Positions 35,483 through 43,966 of a stretch of 64,000 bases of DNA are shown here, piece by piece. The notes below the pieces were generated by a model. The model did no database searches. It was not told the DNA's origin and saw nothing but the letters and a program-made list of their open reading frames with translations. Made by a program: the position numbers and the translations under genes. Origin of the DNA: JALEFZ01 sp039820545 (GTDB lineage: Bacteria; Bacteroidota; Bacteroidia; J057); NCBI GenBank assembly GCA_039820545.1, contig JBCBPW010000004.1:62001-126000 (forward strand). The letters are read 5' to 3'. How positions within the stretch are numbered: position 1 is the first letter of the stretch; the number at the start of each line of letters is the position of its first letter.

Positions 35483-38400
35483 TTACCTCAATACGACCTT
35501 CTCCGTCCATCTTTTATCTCCGACATTGAGCACCAATAAATACGTCCCACTCGCCAACTGATCGGTGGGGATTCTATGTGTCTGTGGTCCCTCTAACCAG
35601 GTTTCTTTTTGTTCCCAAGCCAATTGACCACTCGTACTCCATAACTGTACGTGTGCTTGTCTGCTTTCGGCCAATTGGAGGTGGAGATTTAATCCCTCAG
35701 TTTGACTCACTGGATTTGGATATAGGGACATATATTCCCCATCAAAATAAATTTGGACCGTTTCCGAGTACGTTTCTACTCCTGAGACATCCACCTGTCG
35801 CAAGCGATAGTAATTCATGCCCTGCTGCGGTTGCGGATCTATGAACTGATAGCGGCGAAGCTCCTGACTGTTGCCAGCGGCTGATACCTGCCCGATTTCC
35901 TGGAAATCACTTCCTGAGTACGCCTTTTCTATAGCGAAATAATCCGATTCTAACTCGCTCAATGTCTCCCAATTCAACCAAACTTGATTCTCTCTCAAAT
36001 CGCCTGTAAAGCTCAACAATTCTACAGGGAAGGAAGACGCGGAGGCAGGATATAAAAATCGCTGCGGAACTACCGTAAGATCAACATCAGGACCACTCCA
36101 CTCCAACCTTGCTTCTGCATATACGCCTTTCTCATAGTATTCCATACGAATCGGTACCCTTACCCAAGCGTTGAGATTGATCTGGCCTGTGGTGGACGTC
36201 ACGGCTTGGTCTTGCCAGTGATCGATGATCAGTTGATTGTCTACATACAGCCTGACACCATCATCTGTCGAAGTGGTAAAGGTATAGCTTCCTGTGGTCG
36301 GAGGTTCTATCTCCCCTTCCCAAACGACTGAATAGGTATTGTACTCCATACTCGGAAGCGGAGCGCCACTTCCCCACTTGAAGTCAATGACGGGATCGAC
36401 CCTAAAGTCTGCTACAAGGGTAAAGTCCATATTATGGAAGTAAGTCGCTAGTAGTCCTGATCCAATCCCTGTATTGCTGGGTGTCACCCAAAATCGACGC
36501 TCCACAGCAGGTGCAGGTAAGTAGTTTCCATTGCCATTTTGCTCGGCTCGGATGACGACCTCTCCTGGCTGCCCTGTCAATGTCACGGTTTGACCTGAGA
36601 CACTCGCAGGACCTTCGACCACGGTATATGTAAGGGGGAGGCTAGAACTGCTGTAAGCTGTCAAGTTAAATGGCAAAGCAGAAGTATGCTGAGAGGGTAG
36701 GGGATCAAAGAAAATGCGCTGACCTTTACTCACACTCTGCTGACGAATGCTGAAATCCCAACTAAAACCATCACAACCATCTCCTGTATCCTTGGGACCA
36801 TGACAGATATAGACTTTATCGCCTGCACTCAGCGTACCCAGATTCACATCAAATGTCGCCGAACCTCCATTGGGATAAGTGACGGTCTGGATAAGCGCAT
36901 TGTCTACATACACTCGTACTTCGGCTCCATCGCCACAACCTGTATTGGCATCCTCTACCAGACTATTCTGGATCTCATAGGTTCCTGTATGTTGGATGGT
37001 GAAACCAGCGATGACAAATCGACTGGTCGCTTGGCCTTGATTCAAGGCTCGACCTGGATGGCCTCCATTTCCATTGAGCTGTCCCCATGCGAGATTGGTC
37101 GGGTCGGGTATACCAGGGCTGCCGTCCGAGTCGTATTGGGTTCCATTCCATAGCAAGGCCTGATAGTTGGCATCGTTGCCGATAGGACCACCTGAATTCC
37201 ACAAGTATTCCCAACCTGTCGCAGGATTGATGCCTTGGAAATCGTCGCGATAATCGGCTACAATCATATCAGCAGAAGTGGTGATGGCTGTATCTATTTC
37301 CATAATCCAATCTGCTAACAATTGGACTCCTGCGGTATCCATCAGATTCTTGGCCAGCGGAGGCATAGAAAGCTGGTTGTGCACGGCGACCATCCGTTGA
37401 TATAAAAGCGAATGCTCTAGATCTCCAGGCACAATGACGCGTGGATCGTACAGCCCAAACTTGGAGATCAATGAACCATAGATCAATCCCTGATCTGCTA
37501 GATCTGTGCTTAGTCGCGCATCAAAATTCGCTTGTACCGACGTGTTGGGCCGGTGACAATAGGCACAGTTGGCATCGAGATAGGTTCGGGCGCGCAGTTC
37601 TAGTGAGGCGCTGTTGTCGTCTTTGGCGGCGGCGGTCAGGTAAGATCCCAGATTGGTGGTATCAGGTGCCGCATCGAAGATATTCAGACTACTCAGGGTA
37701 TACAACTGATTGGCGGTACGTCCTGTCTGTGCATAGAAGTGATCTCCATTGAGCTGGCGCGTCTTGGGACCTAGGACGCTTTTGGCACCGTTGTTATGGC
37801 AAAATAAGCATTCTTGTCTACCTGGATAATACCAGTGCAGCTCACGCGGACCCTTGGGGGTAGCAATGGCTAGCGTATCAATCTTACTCACACTCAAAAG
37901 ATCGGCATCGCTTTGATCATCCCTCCACTTGTAGGTGACACCATAAAAACCATCATCTGATCCTTTGACAAGCAAGCGTGTTTCCAGGCGCTTGGTAATG
38001 GCGGGATCGCTTTCATCCATCTCCATCTCAAAGTGCTTGACCATGACTGCTCCTTGGGGAAAGTTCCAGTCACCATTGGCATCAAATTCAATTTGCTCAG
38101 ACGCTGAATCAAAACTGCTGTCATTGGGTAAAATCATCCAGCGAGACTTGAGCGCAGCATCTGACCAGAAAGGCTCATTCAAGCTATAAGGAATCATAAA
38201 ATTGGCAGGCGTAAGCGTAGCCAGATTGGTGAAGATGCCTAAATCTGAGAGCTTGGCTGGTGGTTCAGGTGTCGGATTCTCTGCTCTAAGTTTATAGATT
38301 TTTCCGCCATTGAGGTTTGTCCCAAATAGTTTGAGTACGTAGACCTCGCCCTGATCATCTGTAGAGAAATGTGAAATACCTGATTTTCCCCCCTGACCAA

Positions 38401-39688
38401 ATGCAGGTACCGTCGCCATATAGGTTTCGGAGGAAGTCCAGTTATTCAAATCATAATCCAGATACCATATTTTCCTTCTGGTGTGGTCTCCAAAAAGGTA
38501 TTTCCCATACAGAGAAGGATATTTTGTGCCCCGATAGACAAAACCGCCAATCACGCATGTACCTGTGCTTCTCGGGTAATCAAAAATTGGGGGCTTGTCA
38601 ATGCCGATCAATGGACTGGGCTGTGCTTGACCTGTGACGCGGTTCCCTTCCATATAAGGCCATTGGGCATTGTCCGCTTTGCCCAATACCGTGATTTCTT
38701 CCCGACTCCCTTGTCCGATGTCTCCTATCCAGATAGTGTTGCTGAGCGCATCGTAGGTCATGCGGTGCGGACTCCTCAGCCCCACTGCCCAAAACTCTTC
38801 TAGATGACTGCTGTCAGGCGACTGCCACGGATTGTCATTGGGGACATAGTAGCCTTGCGAATAGCTTCCAGGCCAGCCTGATGGAGGGCTAGCAGGATTC
38901 AAAGGCTGCCGACGAATGGGGTGTGAACGACTGGGATCTTGGTCAACGTCAATGCGCAGAATTCCACTCAATAAACCTACATCAATCTGCTGTGCTGTGT
39001 TAAATGCATCATTGGCGCCTCCTTCATCTCCCACCGTCAGATATAAAAAGCCGTCTGTCCCAAAAAACATACCCCCTCCATTGTGCCAATCATGGCGATC
39101 ATACTGCTGGATGAGGACAAACTCGGTGGAGTCATGGGATTTTAATGTAGTCAGATCTACAGTGAAGCGGGACAATCGGCAGTAAGCTTTGGGACGTTGT
39201 ACCCCCTGTACATAGGCGTAGCGATAAAAGACATAGATGTATTGACTATTGGGGGAGCCTGTCTGTCCAAACTCTGGGTGGAGGACCACGCCGAGCAAGC
39301 CTGCATCACCCGCAGTATACACAGAGTCTGATATATCGAGTAAAGTATCTTTGATAGCTGTAGTGGTATCATCACTAAATGTCCAAATATGTCCTTGCTT
39401 TCCTCCCATGAGGAATTTGTTCATGCTCGGTAGCTGGTGCAGTTCGATGGGATCGGTAAATTCAAGGTTGGGCCATGCCACGAGCGTGCTCCATGAACTC
39501 ACACCCGAAGGTGTGGTGTTAGGAAGTTGTCCATCCAGGAAGGCTCCTACAGGCGTAGGATGATCGAGCCCAGAAGAACTGGTGAGCATGGGTACAGCCG
39601 CCGCTGTCAAGATGAGCATGATCATGATCAGGGCAAGGCGTGGACGTATGAGGTCCTGCTTTTTGGGGGAGTTAAGAGGAGTTTGCAT
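35483..39688 (-). CDS. Multidomain secreted dehydrogenase-dihaem cytochrome-PA14 protein with T9SS sorting domain
   Basis: This 1401-residue exported protein begins with an N-terminal signal or anchor helix (about 18-38). A glucose/sorbosone dehydrogenase-type six-bladed propeller (about 65-470) follows, with LLGVVLHPEF, HNGGGMFFGTDGFLYLTVGDEGG and GLRSPHRMTYD. Next is a dihaem c-type cytochrome region of the SO_2930/TIGR03806 type (about 478-800), with haem motifs C627-C630-H631 and C708-C711-H712. A carbohydrate-binding-like beta region (about 810-985), a PA14 domain (about 1078-1213) and a T9SS type A sorting domain (about 1320-1401) complete it. It should oxidise sugars or alcohols at the cell surface and pass electrons to its own haems; a PQQ cofactor is likely from the family. 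Confidence 0.88.
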   Translation of the reverse strand: MQTPLNSPKKQDLIRPRLALIMIMLILTAAAVPMLTSSSGLDHPTPVGAFLDGQLPNTTPSGVSSWSTLVAWPNLEFTDPIELHQLPSMNKFLMGGKQGHIWTFSDDTTTAIKDTLLDISDSVYTAGDAGLLGVVLHPEFGQTGSPNSQYIYVFYRYAYVQGVQRPKAYCRLSRFTVDLTTLKSHDSTEFVLIQQYDRHDWHNGGGMFFGTDGFLYLTVGDEGGANDAFNTAQQIDVGLLSGILRIDVDQDPSRSHPIRRQPLNPASPPSGWPGSYSQGYYVPNDNPWQSPDSSHLEEFWAVGLRSPHRMTYDALSNTIWIGDIGQGSREEITVLGKADNAQWPYMEGNRVTGQAQPSPLIGIDKPPIFDYPRSTGTCVIGGFVYRGTKYPSLYGKYLFGDHTRRKIWYLDYDLNNWTSSETYMATVPAFGQGGKSGISHFSTDDQGEVYVLKLFGTNLNGGKIYKLRAENPTPEPPAKLSDLGIFTNLATLTPANFMIPYSLNEPFWSDAALKSRWMILPNDSSFDSASEQIEFDANGDWNFPQGAVMVKHFEMEMDESDPAITKRLETRLLVKGSDDGFYGVTYKWRDDQSDADLLSVSKIDTLAIATPKGPRELHWYYPGRQECLFCHNNGAKSVLGPKTRQLNGDHFYAQTGRTANQLYTLSSLNIFDAAPDTTNLGSYLTAAAKDDNSASLELRARTYLDANCAYCHRPNTSVQANFDARLSTDLADQGLIYGSLISKFGLYDPRVIVPGDLEHSLLYQRMVAVHNQLSMPPLAKNLMDTAGVQLLADWIMEIDTAITTSADMIVADYRDDFQGINPATGWEYLWNSGGPIGNDANYQALLWNGTQYDSDGSPGIPDPTNLAWGQLNGNGGHPGRALNQGQATSRFVIAGFTIQHTGTYEIQNSLVEDANTGCGDGAEVRVYVDNALIQTVTYPNGGSATFDVNLGTLSAGDKVYICHGPKDTGDGCDGFSWDFSIRQQSVSKGQRIFFDPLPSQHTSALPFNLTAYSSSSLPLTYTVVEGPASVSGQTVTLTGQPGEVVIRAEQNGNGNYLPAPAVERRFWVTPSNTGIGSGLLATYFHNMDFTLVADFRVDPVIDFKWGSGAPLPSMEYNTYSVVWEGEIEPPTTGSYTFTTSTDDGVRLYVDNQLIIDHWQDQAVTSTTGQINLNAWVRVPIRMEYYEKGVYAEARLEWSGPDVDLTVVPQRFLYPASASSFPVELLSFTGDLRENQVWLNWETLSELESDYFAIEKAYSGSDFQEIGQVSAAGNSQELRRYQFIDPQPQQGMNYYRLRQVDVSGVETYSETVQIYFDGEYMSLYPNPVSQTEGLNLHLQLAESRQAHVQLWSTSGQLAWEQKETWLEGPQTHRIPTDQLASGTYLLVLNVGDKRWTEKVVLR

Positions 39689-40145
39689 CCAGATATACAG
39701 GGGTTGTCAGCCTACTTTTGTAAGCTGTTGATGATGATTTCAGGGCAATGGATGTAGAAAATTATTCGAAAAAAATACTACGATGCTGTGTGATGCTTAC
39801 TTTTTAGTGGCTTGGGAAACAAGGGTTTAGTTGATCCTTTAGCCAGAGGAGTAAGTAGTCGTTTAAAACAGAACCGACGGAAATTATCTTAGATTGTACT
39901 TATTTACTTATGAAAATTCTTACATGTAAATATGAGACTTTTTTGGGTAAAATGAGAAAAGTAATCAAGAAAATTTTGAGATATGGAATATTAACATCTT
40001 TGATATTAAGTTCAATTTTGGGAATAGATAACGATTGAAATATATTCATGCCTTATCAGAGTGGTAACTTTTGTCACATTAGCCCCATCTTAACGTCGTA
40101 TTTTTACGTATAGCATGGTAAAAGCTGATTCCAGATTCTATTTTC
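39689..40145. other. AT-rich divergent intergenic region
   Basis: It holds promoters for the large secreted protein (minus) and the transglutaminase gene (plus). A TAACTTTTGTCA site at 40065-40076 differs by one base from the TGACTTTTGTCA dyad near ccoI. No frame with protein character is present. Confidence 0.5.
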
Positions 40146-41132
40146 ATGAAATATATCCCCCTTGCGCTATTCTTCCTCACAGGTATTTATTCCGACTCCC
40201 TTGCATTGGACAAGGTAAATGCACGTCTTTATGCCCATGCTCAGCACTATAAAGAGGGAAATATAGACTTTGATCATTTACATGACTATTTGGTCGAGCC
40301 TACACAGACGCAGGGAGAGAGAGTAGAAATTTTCTACTATTGGATGGCGCAAAATGTTGTTTATGATGTCAGGAGCTATCAATCAGGGGCCTATCTTACC
40401 AATAAGAATTCTGTATTAGAGACAAAGCGCGGTGTCTGTGAGGACTATGCGAATTTGTTTCAGCGATTTTGTGATCGATCGGGGATTGAGTGCTACAAGG
40501 TCAGCGGGTTTGCCAAGGGCTTCAGCTACGAGCAGGGAGATAAATTGGAAATCAATCACGCCTGGAATGTAGTCAAGGTAAACGGGAAGTATCAGTTTGT
40601 GGACATCACCTGGGGGAGTGGATATGTAGATTATAATAGATATGGTCGATTGATCTATTATCCAGAGCTTAGCCTAGATCAAGTCCTTACACAGTCCAAC
40701 GAATTTCGGGAGAAGCATCTTCCTGCCCATCCCATGTGGCAACTTACAGAAAGTCCCATTAGGTACGATAAGTTCGTGCGATATGAAAACTTCGCCGAAA
40801 TGAGATCTTCCTACAAGACAGGATTTGAGTATCTAGAGAGTATTTCAAAATTTGCCAAGCTACCAAAACCTGAGCAGGAAATTATGGAGGCCGTAGGCAT
40901 GTATCGATTCCATGCTGATCCTGAAACCGCCTTACGAGCCGCTTTTGCCTTTCATGAACAAGCGCAAGAACTCGCATTGGGGACATATTATCGTGAGAAT
41001 TTGATCAAAGCGAAGCGATACTACCAACAAGCCCTAAAGTATTATGAAAAAACAAGCACTAATCCATCTTATATCCAAAATGCTAAGGAGGGGGTGACGT
41101 ACTGCGAGCAGCGATTAGAGCTAAAAAGATAG
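40146..41132 (+). CDS. Secreted transglutaminase-like (papain-fold) protein
   Basis: This 328-residue protein has a signal peptide (MKYIPLALFFLTGIYSDSLA) and a transglutaminase-core domain (about 50-160). The catalytic triad is intact: Cys98 in RGVCEDYANLF, His138 in INHAWNVV and Asp153 in FVDITWGSG. Bacterial members usually act as peptidases or cross-linkers on cell-surface proteins. The C-terminal half (about 215-328) is helical and may be a TPR-like stretch (AKRYYQQALKYYEKTSTNPSYIQ). The gene is single. The next gene downstream is on the same strand but 357 bp away. Confidence 0.87.
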   Translation: MKYIPLALFFLTGIYSDSLALDKVNARLYAHAQHYKEGNIDFDHLHDYLVEPTQTQGERVEIFYYWMAQNVVYDVRSYQSGAYLTNKNSVLETKRGVCEDYANLFQRFCDRSGIECYKVSGFAKGFSYEQGDKLEINHAWNVVKVNGKYQFVDITWGSGYVDYNRYGRLIYYPELSLDQVLTQSNEFREKHLPAHPMWQLTESPIRYDKFVRYENFAEMRSSYKTGFEYLESISKFAKLPKPEQEIMEAVGMYRFHADPETALRAAFAFHEQAQELALGTYYRENLIKAKRYYQQALKYYEKTSTNPSYIQNAKEGVTYCEQRLELKR

Positions 41133-41489
41133 TGGCGAGATTTATGTATGGAGAAGATGTTGGAAGAAGATTATTTTCATGACTCCTTATATTTTTGACA
41201 TCAAGAAAGTAAATAGATATATGAAAACGAGGCATAAGTGAGACAGGAATTCTCAATATCAATATGTTAAGTCTCGTATTTTGAGCGTAGCGCAATCCCT
41301 TTCAGGATCACGTCTCAACATCTGACCTTTTAGGTAAGCCTTTCCCTCATATTTGATGATTGCCGTTGGTTTTTATTGCAGTGATAAAATTCCTTCGGTT
41401 AGCATTCATATTCGAACGTAAACTGTGTCTATTGAAAACACAGACGGAGTTATTCTCCGCTTATTACGTACAATTCAAACAACGCAACC
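41133..41489 (+). promoter_or_regulatory. Leader of the HTH-peptide locus with two consecutive hairpins
   Basis: Just upstream of the HTH gene lie CTGTGT-9-ACACAG (41423-41443) and CGGAG-5-CTCCG (41445-41459), back to back. They could structure the 5' leader or be an operator. The rest of the region shows no gene. Confidence 0.45.
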
Positions 41490-41738
41490 ATGGATCTCTT
41501 AAAGTACAAGTTCCGTTTTCAGCAGATGGATCAGCTCATCCGAATGAAAGCAACTGGCTCACCCAAATCTTTCGCCCTCAAATTGTCCATTTCTGAAAGT
41601 CACCTTTATCGTTTGATAGAAGGTATGCGTATGCTTGGTGCTCCTATTCAGTATTGTAAAAAGAAGCAAACATACTACTATGTGCAGGAGGGGAGCTTTA
41701 TTCTTGGGTTTCTAGAAGGCAATAATCGAGGTTTTTGA
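41490..41738 (+). CDS. Small helix-turn-helix protein (possible regulator of the adjacent peptide)
   Basis: This 82-residue cytoplasmic protein is a single DNA-binding unit: FQQMDQLIRMKATGSPKSFA, then the HTH LALKLSISESHLYRLIEGMRMLG (about 29-50), and a wing APIQYCKKKQTYYYVQE. This compact HTH_11-like form is common in Bacteroidota. It is often seen next to short double-glycine peptide genes. Such a gene follows here 239 bp downstream on the same strand. It carries no ligand or receiver domain, so its signal input is not visible. Confidence 0.8.
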   Translation: MDLLKYKFRFQQMDQLIRMKATGSPKSFALKLSISESHLYRLIEGMRMLGAPIQYCKKKQTYYYVQEGSFILGFLEGNNRGF

Positions 41739-41977
41739 CATTTTCATGGCCTACTATCATAATATGAGAGTGGGAATTTATAAATAGGGTATAATGAAGA
41801 GATAGTCCTGAGGATACTCATAGAATGGAGTACTTCTCCTACCCATGAGGTTACGCTGTACGCTTTGTAAAAGGTCTAAGGTATTGATCTTGAGTAAGGT
41901 AATTGGACCGTACATTTCTAGGTCCCATCGTTCGAGGCTGTTCATAGCCCGTTTATTTTATCCAACATATAAACAAC

Positions 41978-42142
41978 ATGAAAAATCTCACAAGCAAATT
42001 TCAAGTTCTCACAGACCAAAATCTGCGTGTAATCATAGGGGGTACCAATGATTTTGGAAGCAATACAAGCAGTGGAGGTTCAAGCTCCTTTGTAGCGGTG
42101 AAGATAGGAGATGTGAATGGCAGCACTACTTCCAATTCCTAA
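41978..42142 (+). CDS. Double-glycine leader peptide precursor (bacteriocin- or pheromone-like), 54 residues
   Basis: This short gene is easily missed. The leader is MKNLTSKFQVLTDQNLRVIIGG (residues 1-22), with the spaced hydrophobic residues and the GG cut site that C39-type peptidase transporters recognise. The core of 32 residues (23-54) is rich in Ser (9), Gly (5), Thr (4) and Asn (4) and has no Cys. It is therefore not a lanthipeptide, and could be an unmodified bacteriocin, a signal peptide or a Ser/Thr-modified RiPP. It follows a small HTH gene. No peptidase-ABC transporter or modifying enzyme is nearby, so it would have to use one encoded elsewhere. Confidence 0.75.
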   Translation: MKNLTSKFQVLTDQNLRVIIGGTNDFGSNTSSGGSSSFVAVKIGDVNGSTTSNS

Positions 42143-42304
42143 GTCAGCTGTTTCAGAGAGAAGACAATATTATTCCTACTTCTCCCTATTACATTGTAAC
42201 AAAAGTTTTATACTATGATTTTCGAGCTTAGTAACAGGTAATCTGTGGGGGCGTTGGCTTACGATTTGGCGTTAGGGGCTGATAGAGGAGTTGGGCTAAA
42301 ATTC

Positions 42305-42371
42305 CGTCCCGAGATTCATCATCGGGATTGGTTCTTTTTGCCTAATAATCCCGAGTCTAATGCTCGGGACG
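42305..42371. repeat. Twin-hairpin REP/BIME-like element
   Basis: Two hairpins, TCCCGA/TCGGGA (42307-42327) and TCCCGAG/CTCGGGA (42349-42369), stand in inverted orientation. The outer arms CGTCCCGAG and CTCGGGACG also pair with each other. The layout resembles the paired TCCCGC hairpins at 10146-10210. Confidence 0.65.
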
Positions 42372-42554
42372 CTGAAGGCGACTATTAAAAATTAAAAAAA
42401 TTATGTTACAAAGTACTATCCTATATGAGTGTAAGTGAATATAATGTCAAGAGGTGAAAGAGTTGTAGGACTTCTATTTCCCCGTTATACAGGCCACAAT
42501 GAAAAGGCAATAGTTTCAGGTGTATTTATTTGTGAATGGTTTCTCACAGTGGTG

Positions 42555-42588
42555 AGCCCTTCGGTATATATCGGGGGGCTTATTTTTT
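42555..42588 (+). terminator. Intrinsic terminator
   Basis: AGCCC (42555-42559) pairs with GGGCT (42576-42580), with further CG pairing inside, followed by TATTTTTT. It could end the transcript of the HTH-peptide locus. Confidence 0.65.
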
Positions 42589-42750
42589 AGACCATGTTTG
42601 GGACAATGAAAATCTAGTTAAAGCGCAGCGATTCCATGTTCTGGTAAAAGCCATTTTGTAAGGTTTAGTGGTGCTAAATAGATCAAAATGGATAAAGCCA
42701 AGGTTCTAAAGGTGCAAACTTTTAGCAGATTTGAAGTTCTAAATAGGGTC

Positions 42751-43446
42751 TTATTCACATTGGACGATGCCTGTCTCTTGGATTTTGGGACTTACATAGG
42801 GAATGCCGAGGTTGAGTCCCCTGACAATGAGGAGTCCTACGATCACTAAAGAGATTCCTTGTAAAATAGGCTGCCATCGTAGAAGTTTTTGTTTAGGTAA
42901 CTGGTATTTTAAGAAAGAAAGCCCCATCATAGCAGGGATAGTCCCTAGACCAAAGAAAGCCATAAAGCCTATTCCCCTCCATAGATCGCCCATCGACAGC
43001 GAACCTGCCAGTGCCATATAGACGAAGCCACAAGGCAGGAATCCATTGAGGATGCCGACATTGAAAAGGGTAGGAAGATTAGGGTTTTGTAGAGACTTTC
43101 CGAGGTTTTGACGGAGCCAAAGCAAAGCGCGCGCGATAGGAGGGAGCTGAATAAGATAACTTTCCCAGCGCTGAAACAGTAGCATAGCCAAGAGCGCCAT
43201 ACCTAAGACGATGGAGAGGCCTTGTTGCCAACCCAAGAACTGAATGCCTTCTCCAAACAAGCCCATCATCAAGCCCAAAAGTGTATAAGTAGTGGTCCTG
43301 CCCAGATTGTAAAGGAGACGTCCTGTGAGGTAGCGCGACGAAGACGCATGACCTCGTGGAATAGCCAGCGCGATAGGCCCACACATGCCCACGCAGTGAA
43401 AACTGCCTAAAAATCCCATGAATAAAGCGGTTCCAATCCAGATCAT
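42751..43446 (-). CDS. TauE/SafE-like membrane protein of the cbb3 cluster
   Basis: This is a 231-residue polytopic protein with about six transmembrane helices, in the sulfite-exporter/UreH-like group commonly found at the end of cbb3 oxidase operons. It has the cysteine motif FHCVGMCGPIAL near the N-terminus and GILNGFLPCGFVYMAL in the middle, a pair of Cys sites suited to copper or thiol chemistry. It probably helps deliver copper for the oxidase, which is inference from context. The start 43446 (MIWIGTALF) lies 31 bp after the stop of ccoH. The frame upstream of that ATG overlaps ccoH and is ignored. Confidence 0.85.
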   Translation of the reverse strand: MIWIGTALFMGFLGSFHCVGMCGPIALAIPRGHASSSRYLTGRLLYNLGRTTTYTLLGLMMGLFGEGIQFLGWQQGLSIVLGMALLAMLLFQRWESYLIQLPPIARALLWLRQNLGKSLQNPNLPTLFNVGILNGFLPCGFVYMALAGSLSMGDLWRGIGFMAFFGLGTIPAMMGLSFLKYQLPKQKLLRWQPILQGISLVIVGLLIVRGLNLGIPYVSPKIQETGIVQCE

Positions 43447-43477
43447 AAAACGTATCAATGAAGATGTTGACCCAGGA

Positions 43478-43918
43478 TTAGAGTACGATGGCTTTTTCCC
43501 AATAATAGGGCGTATCTGCTGTCTCCCATGTGACCTGGATTCGCCACAATCCACGTGCGAGAGAAGCGACATCGATGGATTGTGGTTTCTCGCCAGTAGG
43601 AGCCAGGAGAATCTCTCTGTCAGCCTCGCTGTCATTGGGGCGATATAAGAGGATCTCACCCTCTAGATTATCGCTATTAGGAATGAATAACTGTAGTTCT
43701 TGAGCGTCATGCGCATAGGTGATAGAAGGAGCTATGGTAAGTTTACGTGTATTCTGGATACGCTCCATCATGGCATCGTGTGCGATCTCTTCCTGATAAT
43801 AGGATTCGGTGACCATGTGGACTTTTTGTTTGGTCGAACCGATGACGAGTGTCAGAATGAGTGCGACAAATCCTAGATAGAGAAGGGTGATTTTATATGA
43901 CCATTTCATAGATAGCAA
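43478..43918 (-). CDS. ccoH: FixH/CcoH family protein
   Basis: This is a 146-residue protein with one N-terminal membrane helix (KITLLYLGFVALILTLVIGS, about 8-28) and a periplasmic beta domain. The segment TESYYQEEIAHDAMMERIQNT is the FixH hallmark, and GLWRIQVTWETADTPYYWEKAIVL ends it. CcoH stabilises the assembling cbb3 oxidase. The gene follows ccoG by 48 bp and precedes the TauE-like gene, the usual Bacteroidota order. Confidence 0.9.
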   Translation of the reverse strand: MLSMKWSYKITLLYLGFVALILTLVIGSTKQKVHMVTESYYQEEIAHDAMMERIQNTRKLTIAPSITYAHDAQELQLFIPNSDNLEGEILLYRPNDSEADREILLAPTGEKPQSIDVASLARGLWRIQVTWETADTPYYWEKAIVL

Positions 43919-43966
43919 AATAAGTGGTTATGGGAGAGTTTGGGTGACCAGTAGATATCATCGTAA

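Larger units (their letters stand above)
42143..42750. other. 608-bp non-coding region after the peptide gene
   Basis: It contains a twin hairpin repeat (42305-42371) and a terminator (42555-42588). A 48-codon frame at 42444-42590 runs through the terminator and is not considered a gene. Confidence 0.6.

Noticed and set aside
41845..42051. 68-codon frame overlapping the peptide gene
   Set aside because: It is out of frame with the GG-leader peptide and has no protein character.
42444..42590. 48-codon frame downstream of the peptide gene as a second peptide
   Set aside because: It has no GG leader and runs through the terminator hairpin and its T-run.
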